64,000 nucleotides of DNA from an uncultured Colwellia sp. (GCA_913063325.1 CAJXYE010000001.1:119314-183313), one strand, 5' to 3'; counted from the stretch's first letter, positions 1 through 9,188 are shown. The notes: generated by a model not told the origin, from the letters alone. Numbers and translations are program-made.

Positions 1-494
1 TTTTTCTAACGTTTGCGCTTATTGCCCTATGTGATGTTTATCTGTCGATATTCTTTGGTGTAAATATGCAAAAGGATTTAGAAGGGTTTAATGTGAGTTT
101 ACTGTTGTTACTTGTTTTTACAAGATTTACTCGCGATCCTGTTTCTCTTTATTTAGGGCAAACAGGTAAGAACAAGGTTAAAGTTAAAGTTATCACAATG
201 TTATTACCTATTAAGGTCTTAGCTATTTATTTTGGCTATACACATTATGGCTTTTATGCTGCTATTTGCGTTATTGTGGTCTTTGATTCCTTAATTTATT
301 TATTGTTTAGGTATGTAACTCAATTTAAAGTTTTTGTTCCTAGTTATTGGCTAGGAGCCGCTCTATTAATTACTTTTATTTATATTATTGAGTATCTTCC
401 TCTTTCCGTCAGAATAGCTATTGCGCTAATCTGTCTTTTAAGTGCACTTATCATTTTTCCTAAAGTAACAAAACTCGGAGTTTCGTTTAAATGA
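1..494 (+). CDS. C-terminal part of a polysaccharide flippase-like membrane protein (5' truncated)
   Basis: The frame is open from base 3 of the window, so the ATG at 66 is probably internal and the gene starts outside. The visible part is almost wholly hydrophobic, with about four membrane segments separated by short basic loops such as GKNKVKVKV. This looks like the C-terminal half of a Wzx/MATE-type exporter that moves lipid-linked sugar units across the inner membrane. Its stop overlaps the ATG of the pyruvyl transferase gene by 4 bp (ATGA), so the two are translationally coupled. The polysaccharide role rests mainly on that neighbour. Any other multi-span protein of a surface-sugar cluster is possible. 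Confidence 0.55.
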   Translation, partial: FLTFALIALCDVYLSIFFGVNMQKDLEGFNVSLLLLLVFTRFTRDPVSLYLGQTGKNKVKVKVITMLLPIKVLAIYFGYTHYGFYAAICVIVVFDSLIYLLFRYVTQFKVFVPSYWLGAALLITFIYIIEYLPLSVRIAIALICLLSALIIFPKVTKLGVSFK

Positions 495-1579
495 AGTTAC
501 AGAAAAGAAAAAAAATTCTTTTTGTTAGACACTTTGGTCTGATCAGTAATTTAGGCGATCAGTTGATCTCTAAAGCAACTGAGGAGTACCTTTTAGAGCT
601 AAGTAACAGTGAAGAATTTCACTATACGACAGCCTCATTTGTTCCCTATACAAAATTTGGGAAATATAATTTTATTAATTTAGTAAAAGGATTTTTATTT
701 AGCTTAAAACAAGCAATGAAAGCAGACCATATTGTTATTATTGGCGGAAATTTGATTATTCCCAATAATACTAAGTTTTCTTTATGTTTCTTTTTTTATT
801 TTTTATTGTCTAAAATTTTCCAGACTAAATTTTCTACTTTTGGTGTTGGTGTTAGCCTGTCAAAAGGAAGTAAAACTTGGCGTAACTGGTTATACAAAAA
901 GGCATTACTAGCAGCAGACTATATCGGTGTTAGGGATGAGCATAGTTTAAATGCTCTCCCAACGGTTATGGAAGACAGTAATTTCTTGTCAAAAGGAAAT
1001 GTCCATTTATCCCATGACTGTGCTTTTTTGTTTAAAGATAAATATTTCTGTCAGACGAACGAAAGTAATAAGGTAGCGGTTATTCCTGTTAACTATCATT
1101 CTGCGACCTGTAATGAGAGTGTTATAGCTCTATCTGAATCTGAGTATTTGGATTTTCATGTAAACCTGATGTCAGCAATGATTAGTAAGGGAATGAAACC
1201 TTTTTTGTTGTGTACGGATAAGACAGATGAAATTTTTGCAGAGAAAATTAATCAAAAGCTTAATTTGAAAATAATTACACCAGAGTCGGTAGATGAGCTT
1301 TTTGTATTATTGAGTTCAGCCAATGTTGTCGCCGCACGAATGCATGGAATTATAGCCTCCTTACTTGCAGGACGTTTTGTGGTGGCTTTAAATTGGCAGC
1401 ACAAAGTTAAATCATTATCAGAAAAAGAATTACTCTCATTCTCGTGTTTTGATTTTGAAGATAAAAGTATTACTTTGATTTTAGCTAAGTTAGCCGAATC
1501 GAATTCTATAAATAAGAGCGATATGTTAAAACTTACCGATGATTTATGTGCGGATTTGAAGACTGTTATTAAGCTATAA
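491..1579 (+). CDS. Polysaccharide pyruvyl transferase family protein (WcaK/CsaB-like)
   Basis: This 362-residue soluble protein has the look of the polysaccharide pyruvyl transferase family, which moves pyruvate from phosphoenolpyruvate onto a sugar of a surface polysaccharide. Seen features are an N-terminal NLGDQLI segment, a hydrophobic IIGGNLIIPN strand, an RDEHSLN segment (the family often has R-D-x-x-S) and a C-terminal AARMHGIIASLLAG segment, which matches the conserved R-x-H motif. It overlaps the flippase-like gene by 4 bp and is the last intact gene of the polysaccharide operon. Decayed sequence follows. The acceptor sugar cannot be read from the sequence. Confidence 0.75.
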   Translation: MKLQKRKKILFVRHFGLISNLGDQLISKATEEYLLELSNSEEFHYTTASFVPYTKFGKYNFINLVKGFLFSLKQAMKADHIVIIGGNLIIPNNTKFSLCFFFYFLLSKIFQTKFSTFGVGVSLSKGSKTWRNWLYKKALLAADYIGVRDEHSLNALPTVMEDSNFLSKGNVHLSHDCAFLFKDKYFCQTNESNKVAVIPVNYHSATCNESVIALSESEYLDFHVNLMSAMISKGMKPFLLCTDKTDEIFAEKINQKLNLKIITPESVDELFVLLSSANVVAARMHGIIASLLAGRFVVALNWQHKVKSLSEKELLSFSCFDFEDKSITLILAKLAESNSINKSDMLKLTDDLCADLKTVIKL

Positions 1580-1606
1580 TACTGTTATTAAGCTAGAAGG
1601 CTGTAA

Positions 1607-2117
1607 GCAATAGGAGAGATACCTCAACAAGGCCTAAACCACATCAGAGTTTTACTCAGTACTCGTGATGGTGAGCCTGTCACTTATATATTTGACTATG
1701 TCAGAAGCTCAATAAGTCATGAATCTGAATTGCTGTATCATTTTCCACCGAATAGTGAGGTGTCACACAGCTCTCTAGAAGACACTGTAACCTATAAATC
1801 AGGAAAGGAAGTGTCAATAGGGGGCTCGCGAACATGTCATTAACTAAACATTAGTACAATGGTTATGGAAGTGCTGCAGAGGGAAATAGACAAGGGTGGG
1901 TATCACCCAAATATGCATTAGAAGTACCTGCTCCTGTGACCTCATATACTAGTGAAGGCAGTAACTATTGGTCATTGACAGAGATTAATCAATGAAAGTA
2001 GAGTATGCTCAGTTAATTCCAATAGGTGGTGATAAATTTAATTTACGTTCAAATGAATTATCTGTAACTATTGATTTTTCTGAACCTGGTAACTCTTTAA
2101 TATACTCGCGTAATTAG
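1607..2117 (+). pseudogene. Decayed coding remnants downstream of the polysaccharide operon
   Basis: An open frame without a start runs from 1607 to a TAA at 1841-1843 and reads like real protein (for example TRDGEPVTYIFDYVRSS). Another frame then continues with GNRQGWVSPKYALEVPAP up to a TGA at 1993-1995, after an in-frame TAG near 1853. A third short frame, ATG at 1992 to TAG at 2117, reads KVEYAQLIPIGGDKF. Three protein-like pieces broken by stops and frame changes suggest one or two degraded genes. I do not recognise the family. Confidence 0.4.
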
Positions 2118-2147
2118 TGCTTTTCATCGATAATATTAATACAAGTT

Positions 2148-2171
2148 CGTGGTCAAAATTAATTGACCACG
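2148..2171. repeat. Perfect inverted repeat between convergent genes
   Basis: CGTGGTCAA and TTGACCACG form a 9-bp perfect stem around a 6-base AT loop. It lies between the decayed plus-strand region and the 3' end of the minus-strand gene at 2204. There is no clear T tract, so a factor-independent terminator is possible but not shown. Confidence 0.4.
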
Positions 2172-2203
2172 GTAAGAAAAGACAGGGAAATCTAATTCAA
2201 GAA

Positions 2204-4903
2204 TTAACCTGCAGCTTTTCGTCTAATACTAAATAGCACAAAGCAATAAAGTACTAGCCAAGCTAATGCTCCACCACTTGCTTTTTCAGCCTTAGGAGTA
2301 GAGGTTGAGATTGGAGTATCTGTATTTTTAATGATTATTGATATCGATTCTGTCACCGTTTGTTCTGAATCGCTCACATCTACTTCAAAGCTGTACGTTT
2401 CATTTTTTTCAACCTGTGGAGAAATGAAAATTAAAGACGTTTGAATATTTGATAAATCAATTGCAGTGCTGCCAGAGGTTTGTAGCCATGTATAAGTTAA
2501 TAAATCGTTTTCAGCATCACTAGCAGAGACCCTGATTGTAATTTCCTTTTCTTCCTCCACTTGTAAAGGAGCGACAATATTTACTATAGGCTGATCATTG
2601 ACTTCATCAACCTCAATAACCACAAGCATATTTTTAACTTCATTCTGCGCATTCTTAGCAGTGATATAAATTTTCTCTTGGCCACTGAACTCTTTAGCAG
2701 GCTCAAAGGTCATTGCTTGTTCATCAAAGGTGGTGATACCGTTACTACCACCTTTAGTAACACTCAGTTGGTTAAATTGAACATCAGCAACTAATTGAGT
2801 TTGTGCTATATTATCTTCTTTAATGTTCAATATTTGAAACTCTTCAAGCTCTTGTAAACTATAGATAAAAACACTACCGGAATAGTCTAATCCAATAAGA
2901 ATATCACCAGACACTTGCATCTTCCAAAGCTCTTCTTCTATCACAATATCTTGTATGTGAACGATAGAACCATCGTCAAGTTCATTATAAATTGCCAATG
3001 TAGAGCCATTTACGCCACTCCCCCAGCCAATAACAAAGTTCTTCCAAGTCTCAATACTGACTAAATTATAAAGGTTACGTGAGTAGAATAAGTTATTTAA
3101 TTCTGCAGCTAAAATACCATCATTAATGTTAATAAAGGTAAAACTGCCATCAATAAAACTAAACTGAAGAAATGTGCCGGTATTATTATCTGCCACTAGA
3201 ATAGTATTGTTAAATACATCTAAGTCAGATACATTCGCAGTTTCATTTTCATCTGAAATAGTTTCAATAACTGTTTCATGAATATAAATAAAGTCACTTT
3301 TCTGCCATTTATTCTCATTAGTTTTTGTTATTGCAACAAGTAGATTATTTCCCAGTACAGCATAAACATTTTCACCATCACTGGTTAGATAATTAACACT
3401 CGTATTATTCGTTTTAACTAACGTTGAAAAGTCTAATATTTCGTACGCAGCAGGATTAGTAAAATCCTCAATGTTGACATACCATAGATGACCATTCTTA
3501 CCCGCTATAAAAATAGTGTTATTATTGATAATACATGGCGAAAAATTCATTCCACCATACACATTTGACGCCAAACCTATTCCTTGATTGTAAACTGTTG
3601 CACCATCACTTTTTCTCATTTTCCAGAGGCGAAGCCCAAAGCCATATATATAATCTTCATCATCTACATAACAATAAGGTGCATTCCCGTGATTAGCGAT
3701 TTTCTCTGGATTAACTGAAGAAATTTCATTATTGATCAATTGTTCAAGTTGATTATTGTCAATTTGATGTGCACCATCATTAACCGGAAATAACACACGG
3801 TCAGATAATATATTCAGCTTAAAAAGAGATGGGGGTAATAGTGTGTCTTTAATTAAATTGAGCTGCGATTTGTCTAGTGTATAGGCACCTTTTTTTGATG
3901 AAGCGACATAAATGTTTTCATTGTTTATGTCTGCTTTACCGTAATAGCCACCAGCATTTTTTGTCGCTAATATCACTGGTGACTCAGGGGTGGAGAAATC
4001 GCTGATCATCAGAGATTCATTATATGTTATTAAAAATTTGTTATTACCAAGGTCGTAGAGTTGTTTTATTGTTTGTTGATATTTATTGTCAGTTTTTCCA
4101 AAGTCAGTATTAGCCAATAATACTGAATCATCGTTTATTATATCAACATAATAATAGCCAGAGTCGGTAAATCCAGACCAAGGTGCTGCAATAACTAATT
4201 TGTCGGTTACGGTGATATTGCGAATTCGCTTTGTGGCGGGCATTTTTATTCGTGATAGAAAGGTCAATTGTTCAAAGTTATTTTCTATCGATAAATGCAA
4301 TAAAGAATAAGAGTCAGATAGCCATACGTTATTATTATTAAAATCAATGTCATGTATTTGCAATATGTTAGCTGGCATTGCCCATTGAGAAACGAGTTGA
4401 GGTCTTTCAATATCTTCAATGTTGTACATATAAAGTTGACTAGAGGTATAAGGAGAGTTCCCAATCAGGGCTAACATATCATCCTTTATTATAAATGTAC
4501 TGGCTTTCGCGAAATGCAGATTTCCTTCAAAGCTAAGCGCTGCTAATTCAATTTCTTTAATTTTAAGTTTGCCATCATCCGTTAACGACAAAATAACCAG
4601 CATACCTTTGCGAGATACAAAAGCGGCAGAGTTCTCTGATATTCTTTCAATAGAATCAGTTTCCCAAAAATCAATTTCTGTTTTAATCGTGCTTTTAAGC
4701 TGCCATTGGGACTCTTTCTCTTCTAAAACATAGAAGCCACGAGAACTAGGACTATAACCGAGTATATGATTATTAATTTTGACTACGTCATGTAAAGGAG
4801 CGCTACCCCACTCAAATTCTTTATTGACGGTTAAATTATTGGCTGTAACTAGGTTTGTATAAAGGATGAAAATAAAAAAAGCTGTAAATTTAGTGAAAGG
4901 CAT
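2204..4903 (-). CDS. Large secreted beta-propeller-like protein with GlyGly-CTERM-like tail
   Basis: The protein has about 899 residues from the preferred start at 4903; an ATG at 4921 is possible. The preferred start begins MPFTKFTAFFIFILYTNL, a clean signal peptide. Residues of roughly 30-680 hold many short repeats of hydrophobic strands with aromatic and polar turns, as in a beta-propeller. The following 200 residues look like cadherin/PKD-type domains (EVNDQPIVNI, SASDAENDLLTYTW). The end has SGGALAW, a hydrophobic helix and SIRRKAAG, resembling the GlyGly-CTERM sorting signal processed by rhombosortase. It is probably exported and surface-held or released. It stands alone, facing the decayed polysaccharide end. 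Ligand unknown. Confidence 0.6.
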   Translation of the reverse strand: MPFTKFTAFFIFILYTNLVTANNLTVNKEFEWGSAPLHDVVKINNHILGYSPSSRGFYVLEEKESQWQLKSTIKTEIDFWETDSIERISENSAAFVSRKGMLVILSLTDDGKLKIKEIELAALSFEGNLHFAKASTFIIKDDMLALIGNSPYTSSQLYMYNIEDIERPQLVSQWAMPANILQIHDIDFNNNNVWLSDSYSLLHLSIENNFEQLTFLSRIKMPATKRIRNITVTDKLVIAAPWSGFTDSGYYYVDIINDDSVLLANTDFGKTDNKYQQTIKQLYDLGNNKFLITYNESLMISDFSTPESPVILATKNAGGYYGKADINNENIYVASSKKGAYTLDKSQLNLIKDTLLPPSLFKLNILSDRVLFPVNDGAHQIDNNQLEQLINNEISSVNPEKIANHGNAPYCYVDDEDYIYGFGLRLWKMRKSDGATVYNQGIGLASNVYGGMNFSPCIINNNTIFIAGKNGHLWYVNIEDFTNPAAYEILDFSTLVKTNNTSVNYLTSDGENVYAVLGNNLLVAITKTNENKWQKSDFIYIHETVIETISDENETANVSDLDVFNNTILVADNNTGTFLQFSFIDGSFTFININDGILAAELNNLFYSRNLYNLVSIETWKNFVIGWGSGVNGSTLAIYNELDDGSIVHIQDIVIEEELWKMQVSGDILIGLDYSGSVFIYSLQELEEFQILNIKEDNIAQTQLVADVQFNQLSVTKGGSNGITTFDEQAMTFEPAKEFSGQEKIYITAKNAQNEVKNMLVVIEVDEVNDQPIVNIVAPLQVEEEKEITIRVSASDAENDLLTYTWLQTSGSTAIDLSNIQTSLIFISPQVEKNETYSFEVDVSDSEQTVTESISIIIKNTDTPISTSTPKAEKASGGALAWLVLYCFVLFSIRRKAAG

Positions 4904-5041
4904 CGGTGCAATACACTCCATTGTAATGTTGATGAACGATACTTTACAGCATTAATATTAAATAGTAATTGATATTCCTGATCTAATCTGAAAGTTTCAC
5001 AGTAACAACTATTAGAATCTAAAATTCGAGGTGGTGTTTTT

Positions 5042-5227
5042 TAACATATTTTCCAAGCGATTGATAACTCAGCTGAAGAGTCTCCTCAAATGAAATTTGT
5101 TTACCCAATGCATCTTAATCCCAATGTACGCTAGCCCGTAAATCGCTTATTTGCTGATAAAAGTAATGTGTATTTAATAGAGCCAGCAGACTATTTAGCC
5201 TTTGTTCATTTAACAGGAAAATTGTAG
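5042..5227 (+). pseudogene. wecB: Fragment of UDP-N-acetylglucosamine 2-epimerase (wecB) with internal stop
   Basis: The frame with codons starting at 5045 reads HIFQAIDNSAEESPQ, then VYPMHLNPNVR, a TAG stop, PVNRLF and NVYLIEPADYLAFVHL, ending at TAG 5225-5227. This follows the conserved middle of WecB (VYPVHLNPNVREPVNR and the later EYLPFV segment). The TAG stands exactly where glutamate is expected, so one G-to-T change explains it. Neither the N-terminal nor the active-site C-terminal part is present, so this is a non-functional relic of a nucleotide-sugar gene. It fits the polysaccharide locus at the left end of the window. Confidence 0.75.
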
Positions 5228-5278
5228 AAGAGTTAGCTTGGTGTTTAAATTGATTGTGCTTTAGCGAATGAGGGTGAC

Positions 5279-5355
5279 ATTTACTGTTTGAGGATCTAGA
5301 TCTAATGAGTGTGTTACTTGCTGTTTGAGGTGCTGAAACGAGTTCAGTATGACGG
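5279..5355. repeat. Dispersed palindromic repeat, copy A (left part diverged)
   Basis: This copy shares GCTGTTTGAGGTGCTGAAAC and the GAGTTCAG(T/C)ATGACGG end with the fuller copy at 5411-5490. Its left hairpin is degraded to TGTTTGAGGATCTAGATCT. It belongs to a local cluster of three units that, with the wecB fragment, fills most of the 4922-5568 gap. Confidence 0.6.
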
Positions 5356-5410
5356 TGAGGACTCAGGATGACGAGAGGTAATCGTCATCCTGAATTCGTT
5401 ATCTTGGATT

Positions 5411-5490
5411 CGTCATCCTGAATTTATTTCAGGATCTCATTAAGTGTGTCTCTTGCTGTTTGAGGTGCTGAAACGAGTTCAGCATGACGG
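5411..5490. repeat. Dispersed palindromic repeat, copy B (most complete)
   Basis: The unit of about 80 bp starts GTCATCCTGAA and ends TTCAGCATGAC, which are imperfect inverted termini. Inside are two hairpins, ATCCTGAA...TTCAGGAT and GCTGAA...TTCAGC. Related units occur at 5279, 5528 and 14607. The form resembles REP/MITE-type elements. No coding capacity is visible. Confidence 0.7.
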
Positions 5491-5527
5491 AGGGATATTC
5501 GTCATCCCCAACTCTTCATCCTGAATT

Positions 5528-5568
5528 CGTCATCCTGAATTTATTTCAGGATCTATTGAGTGTGGCGA
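5528..5568. repeat. Dispersed palindromic repeat, copy C (truncated at gene end)
   Basis: The left hairpin, GTCATCCTGAA through TTCAGGATC, is identical to copy B. The right half is missing and the unit stops at the stop codon of the dehydrogenase gene at 5569, so the element abuts or has partly merged with the gene end. Confidence 0.6.
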
Positions 5569-6306
5569 TTACTGAGCTTTTAGCGTTTGACCATTAATTT
5601 CGACACTGTCATCACTCATCAAATAAACGTATAAAGGCATGATATCTTCTGGATTCGCAAGCTTGTCTTTATCTTCAGCAGGGAAAGCACAAGAGCGCAT
5701 GTTGGTATTTGTAGCGCCTGGGTTTATTGCGTTAGTACGTAAGTTTGTTCCTTCATATTCATCAGCAATAACTTGCATTAAACTTTCAGTAGCAAATTTT
5801 GAGATGCTGTATTGACCCCAATAAGCTCTACCTTTGCTGCCTACTCCTGAAGAGGTAAATACCAAGGAAGCGTTTGGTGCTAATAATAGTGTTGGTATTA
5901 AGGTTTGAGCCAATAAAAGTTGTGCGGTTACGTTAACTTTCATTACGTCATTAAACACTTGCTCATGCATTTGAGTAAATGGTGTTAGTTCACCTAATAC
6001 TGAAGCATTAAGTAATACACCGTCAAGCTTGCCAAATTGACTGGCAATGGTCGAAGACATATCAATATAGTTTTGCTTCGTTGCCCCTTTTAAATCCAGC
6101 GGGATAATTGCTGGCTCGCAAAGCTCTAGAGCCATAATCTCATCGTAGACAGCTTCTAGTTTACTTACTGTTTTACCCAATAGGATAACAGTGGCGCCAA
6201 GTTTGGCATAAGTTAGTGCTGCTGCACGGCCAATACCAGCACCTGCACCAGTAACTAGAATGGTTTTGTTGTTTAAACAAGCTTCTTTTGTTGAGTAATT
6301 AAACAT
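5569..6306 (-). CDS. yciK: YciK-like short-chain dehydrogenase/reductase
   Basis: From the ATG at 6306 this is a 245-residue SDR, close to the length of E. coli YciK. A longer start at 6369 would add an unusual basic leader and is less likely. The NAD(P)-binding TGAGAGIGRA motif lies about 20 residues in, followed by a central LNAS segment, the catalytic serine in VFTSS and the Y-x-x-x-K motif as YSISK. The family-like INPGATNTNMRS and FPAEDKDKLANPEDIMPLY stretches near the end support YciK rather than FabG. The substrate is not established. It is single and divergent from the lipase gene. Confidence 0.8.
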   Translation of the reverse strand: MFNYSTKEACLNNKTILVTGAGAGIGRAAALTYAKLGATVILLGKTVSKLEAVYDEIMALELCEPAIIPLDLKGATKQNYIDMSSTIASQFGKLDGVLLNASVLGELTPFTQMHEQVFNDVMKVNVTAQLLLAQTLIPTLLLAPNASLVFTSSGVGSKGRAYWGQYSISKFATESLMQVIADEYEGTNLRTNAINPGATNTNMRSCAFPAEDKDKLANPEDIMPLYVYLMSDDSVEINGQTLKAQ

Positions 6307-6503
6307 AATAAGTTCTTTTAGCTGTGAATGAGAGAATTGCCTGTCTATTCTACGCGTTGGCATTTTCATTGACGAGTAAAAAGTTTATTAACAGCACAAA
6401 ACAGTGATAAACAATACAAAGAGGTACAAAATCATACAAAAAAGTAAAAAAATACTAGCACCTTGTGACATCTTACGGTAACTTTGACTGGTCTAACGAG
6501 TTA

Positions 6504-6521
6504 TTCAAACGTTAGTTTGAA
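6504..6521. promoter_or_regulatory. Candidate PsrA-type operator upstream of the lipase
   Basis: The palindrome TTCAAACGTTAGTTTGAA contains CAAAC-GTTA-GTTTG, which fits the G/CAAAC-N4-GTTTG/C pattern known for the fatty-acid regulator PsrA. It is 77 bp upstream of the lipase ATG in the divergent gap with the YciK-like gene. That a lipase would be under fatty-acid control is an inference. Confidence 0.45.
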
Positions 6522-6597
6522 CTCTTGTTTAAATACTGAAAGTAAAATAACTTTAAAAATATACATAATAAAAAATTAAGTCATTGGGGAATATTAC

Positions 6598-9129
6598 ATG
6601 AAAAAGCTAGCTCTCAGTCTCGCGATTATTAGTGCACTTGGCTTAAGTGCCTGTGATAGCGAAACAATCGAAGATGTACAACAAGAAGTGATAGAAAATG
6701 GCTCAGCGGTTAAACCGTTAGCACGCATAGTTTTTGACCCTTCTAATGGCGCTTTATCAGTCCCTAATGATTTGTTATTTTCGGACACTCCTGATGGTAC
6801 TTTACATATGCCAATAACGAGAGATAAAGATGGCAATATAATATCAGGAGAAAAGGACGAAGAAGGTAATGAAATTGAATCACCTAATTATGCGGACCCT
6901 TCTACTGCATTAGGATCTAATGATGGCTGGTCTATAGCCCAACCGTTTTCACTGGCTATTAATTTCCCTGCAGGTACATCTTTAGATGATAATTCTGTTG
7001 TAAATCCTGCCTCAGTAAAAATATTTGAAACGTTAATGGGTGGTGATCCAGGTTGTGAAGTAGTTCCTCGTGGAGCTGCTTGTAAAGTCGTTGCAGAGTT
7101 AACGTTTGGCGTTGATTTTGTTGCACAACCATCAGGAAATAACATAGTTATTGTTCCTTTAAAGCCTCTTAAAGCTAAAACGACCTATGTTTTAGCGCTA
7201 ACCAATAACTTGAAAAATACTAATGGTACTGCAATCGCTGCATCATTAACTTATGAAGCTGTTCAACAAGATATTACTACGAACCCATTAGTGACTGAAG
7301 ACCAACTAGGTTTACAAGGTCTTATTAATAGTTTTGAAACAGCTGTTAGTTCTACTGGTGTTGAGAAATCATCTATTATTTACACTATGGCTATGACTAC
7401 GCAATCAACAACTGATGTATTATCTTCGGTCAAATCCCTTATGGCAGCTAATGCTCAATTAGGTGTTGTTCCTACTATCGGTATTCAAGATACGGGGGCT
7501 TCTGTTGCCGATATCTTGGCAGGTAACATTCCTCCAGAATCAGTTCCGTTGTATTCTGCTGCAAACTATATGCGAGGTAGTGTTACTTTACCTTATTACC
7601 TTGGCATTCCAAGCATGGCGAATCCTAAGGCACCTGTAAATGAACGTATTAGAGCGCTATGTGATTCTGGTGCTATGTTAGCAGGGTTAGCTGCAGTGAA
7701 TCCGGATGCTATTCCAGCAGAAGCAATTCCGGGCTCTCTATCAGATGCTACTTGTATGGCTATTTCTGAGGCTAAAAACCTTCCTTATCCTGGTTTAAGA
7801 GATTTAAGTTCGTTATTTCCACTTGATACTAAACGACACATTACTAAATTTAATCCTGTCCCAGCGCCGAGCACACCAAGTGATATGCCTTGGATAGGTG
7901 ACCCTGGTAAAATTGATGTGCAATTAACAACGCCAGATTTACCTGTTGTTAATGCGGTACGTGCTGCAATGGGATTAGAGGCGCTGACTAAGCCTGAAAA
8001 TGGTTGGCCCGTTGTTATTCTACAGCATGGAATAACTTCGCAAAAAGAGCATATGTTACCATTGACTGGTGCACTAGCAATTAATGGGTTAGCAACAGTT
8101 GCTATTGATTTACCCTTACATGGTAGCCGTGGTTTCGATTTGAACTTTGATGGTGTTGATGACATCAGCGCGTCAATCTCTGCAATTCAATATGCTAATC
8201 TTGCTAGTTTGCCGACTTTTAGAGACAACTTTCGTCAATCAACGGCTGATATGTTGGGGTTAAGGTTTGCTTTAAACTTTATGGGTGGCGTTGACCCAGT
8301 TGGTAATCCGATTGATTTAGAGCTTGATAGTTCAAAAGTACATTTTTCAGGTGTTTCTTTAGGCGCTATGATGGGCATCAACTTTGTCGCCATGGCTAAT
8401 GCTAGTCTTGATCCTGCTATTGACGACAAGTTTAAAGTATCAACTGCATCGTATGCAGCACCAGGGTTGATGTTTGCTAATGTTGGTATGGATTCACCTT
8501 CATTTGCAGGTTTAGCTAAGTCAAACCTTACATATCAGGCATCGGTTGAATTTAAAGCGCTTGTTGATTCGATGTATCCACTTGATGAAGCTGGAAACTC
8601 AACCGCTAGTTCAGATGAGTTAACCGCTGTGTACAATCAATTTTACGCCGCGTTAACGCAAGAGCAAAAAATTGAGCTTCAAGGTGTATTTGCCCAATTT
8701 ACTTTTGCAGCGCAAACTGTTTCTGATTCAGGAGATCCTATTAGTTATGTTGGTATGTTAGCGTCTACACAGACACCTACGCATTTAATTGAAATTGTAG
8801 GTAACGGTGTTGATAATATGTCAGACCAAGTGGTAACTAACAGGACACCTTATACTCCTTTAGGTGGAACCGAGCCAACAATTGCATTGTTAGGTTTAGC
8901 TGCTATTTCTGAAACAACTATGGATTTTGAAAATAAAGTCTCTGGTGCAGTTAGATTTTTGTATGGACATCACGGCTCGGTTGTTAGTCCGGCTCATTAT
9001 GAAGGCATAACGGCTAGTCCTGCTTTTGCCGGTAGAGCGACGGTTGAAATGCAAACACAGGTAGCAACGTTCTTTGCTTCTGATGGTACTGTTATTTCAG
9101 TTACCGATACAGATATTGTTGCCCAATAA
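6598..9129 (+). CDS. VolA/Pla-1/cef-family extracellular lipase, lipoprotein
   Basis: The 843-residue protein begins with a lipoprotein signal ending LSAC (Cys19), so it is lipid-anchored. Its N-terminal part (FDPSNGALSVPNDLLFSDTPDG) matches the opening of the Pla-1/cef/VolA lipase family. The alpha/beta-hydrolase part has the nucleophile motif G585-V-S-L-G589 with Ser587, an upstream VILQHGITSQKEH oxyanion-type segment, and a late GHHGS histidine near residue 793. Vibrio VolA is a surface-exposed lysophospholipase, so release of fatty acids from phospholipids outside the cell is the likely role. The start has a good GGGGAA ribosome site. A strong terminator follows. Confidence 0.8.
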   Translation: MKKLALSLAIISALGLSACDSETIEDVQQEVIENGSAVKPLARIVFDPSNGALSVPNDLLFSDTPDGTLHMPITRDKDGNIISGEKDEEGNEIESPNYADPSTALGSNDGWSIAQPFSLAINFPAGTSLDDNSVVNPASVKIFETLMGGDPGCEVVPRGAACKVVAELTFGVDFVAQPSGNNIVIVPLKPLKAKTTYVLALTNNLKNTNGTAIAASLTYEAVQQDITTNPLVTEDQLGLQGLINSFETAVSSTGVEKSSIIYTMAMTTQSTTDVLSSVKSLMAANAQLGVVPTIGIQDTGASVADILAGNIPPESVPLYSAANYMRGSVTLPYYLGIPSMANPKAPVNERIRALCDSGAMLAGLAAVNPDAIPAEAIPGSLSDATCMAISEAKNLPYPGLRDLSSLFPLDTKRHITKFNPVPAPSTPSDMPWIGDPGKIDVQLTTPDLPVVNAVRAAMGLEALTKPENGWPVVILQHGITSQKEHMLPLTGALAINGLATVAIDLPLHGSRGFDLNFDGVDDISASISAIQYANLASLPTFRDNFRQSTADMLGLRFALNFMGGVDPVGNPIDLELDSSKVHFSGVSLGAMMGINFVAMANASLDPAIDDKFKVSTASYAAPGLMFANVGMDSPSFAGLAKSNLTYQASVEFKALVDSMYPLDEAGNSTASSDELTAVYNQFYAALTQEQKIELQGVFAQFTFAAQTVSDSGDPISYVGMLASTQTPTHLIEIVGNGVDNMSDQVVTNRTPYTPLGGTEPTIALLGLAAISETTMDFENKVSGAVRFLYGHHGSVVSPAHYEGITASPAFAGRATVEMQTQVATFFASDGTVISVTDTDIVAQ

Positions 9130-9157
9130 AATTTTACTGAAGTAAAATTTAGAATCC

Positions 9158-9188
9158 AAAAACCCTCAAAAGTGAGGGTTTTTTTTTG
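9158..9188 (+). terminator. Rho-independent terminator of the lipase gene
   Basis: AAACCCTC and GAGGGTTT form a stem around AAAAGT, followed by nine T residues. It begins about 30 bp after the lipase stop. Confidence 0.85.

Noticed and set aside
6594..6836. 80-residue minus-strand frame over the lipase start
   Set aside because: It is an antisense shadow of a well-supported lipoprotein gene. The same applies to other antisense frames inside the lipase, symporter, Ig-repeat, Ton and hemF genes.
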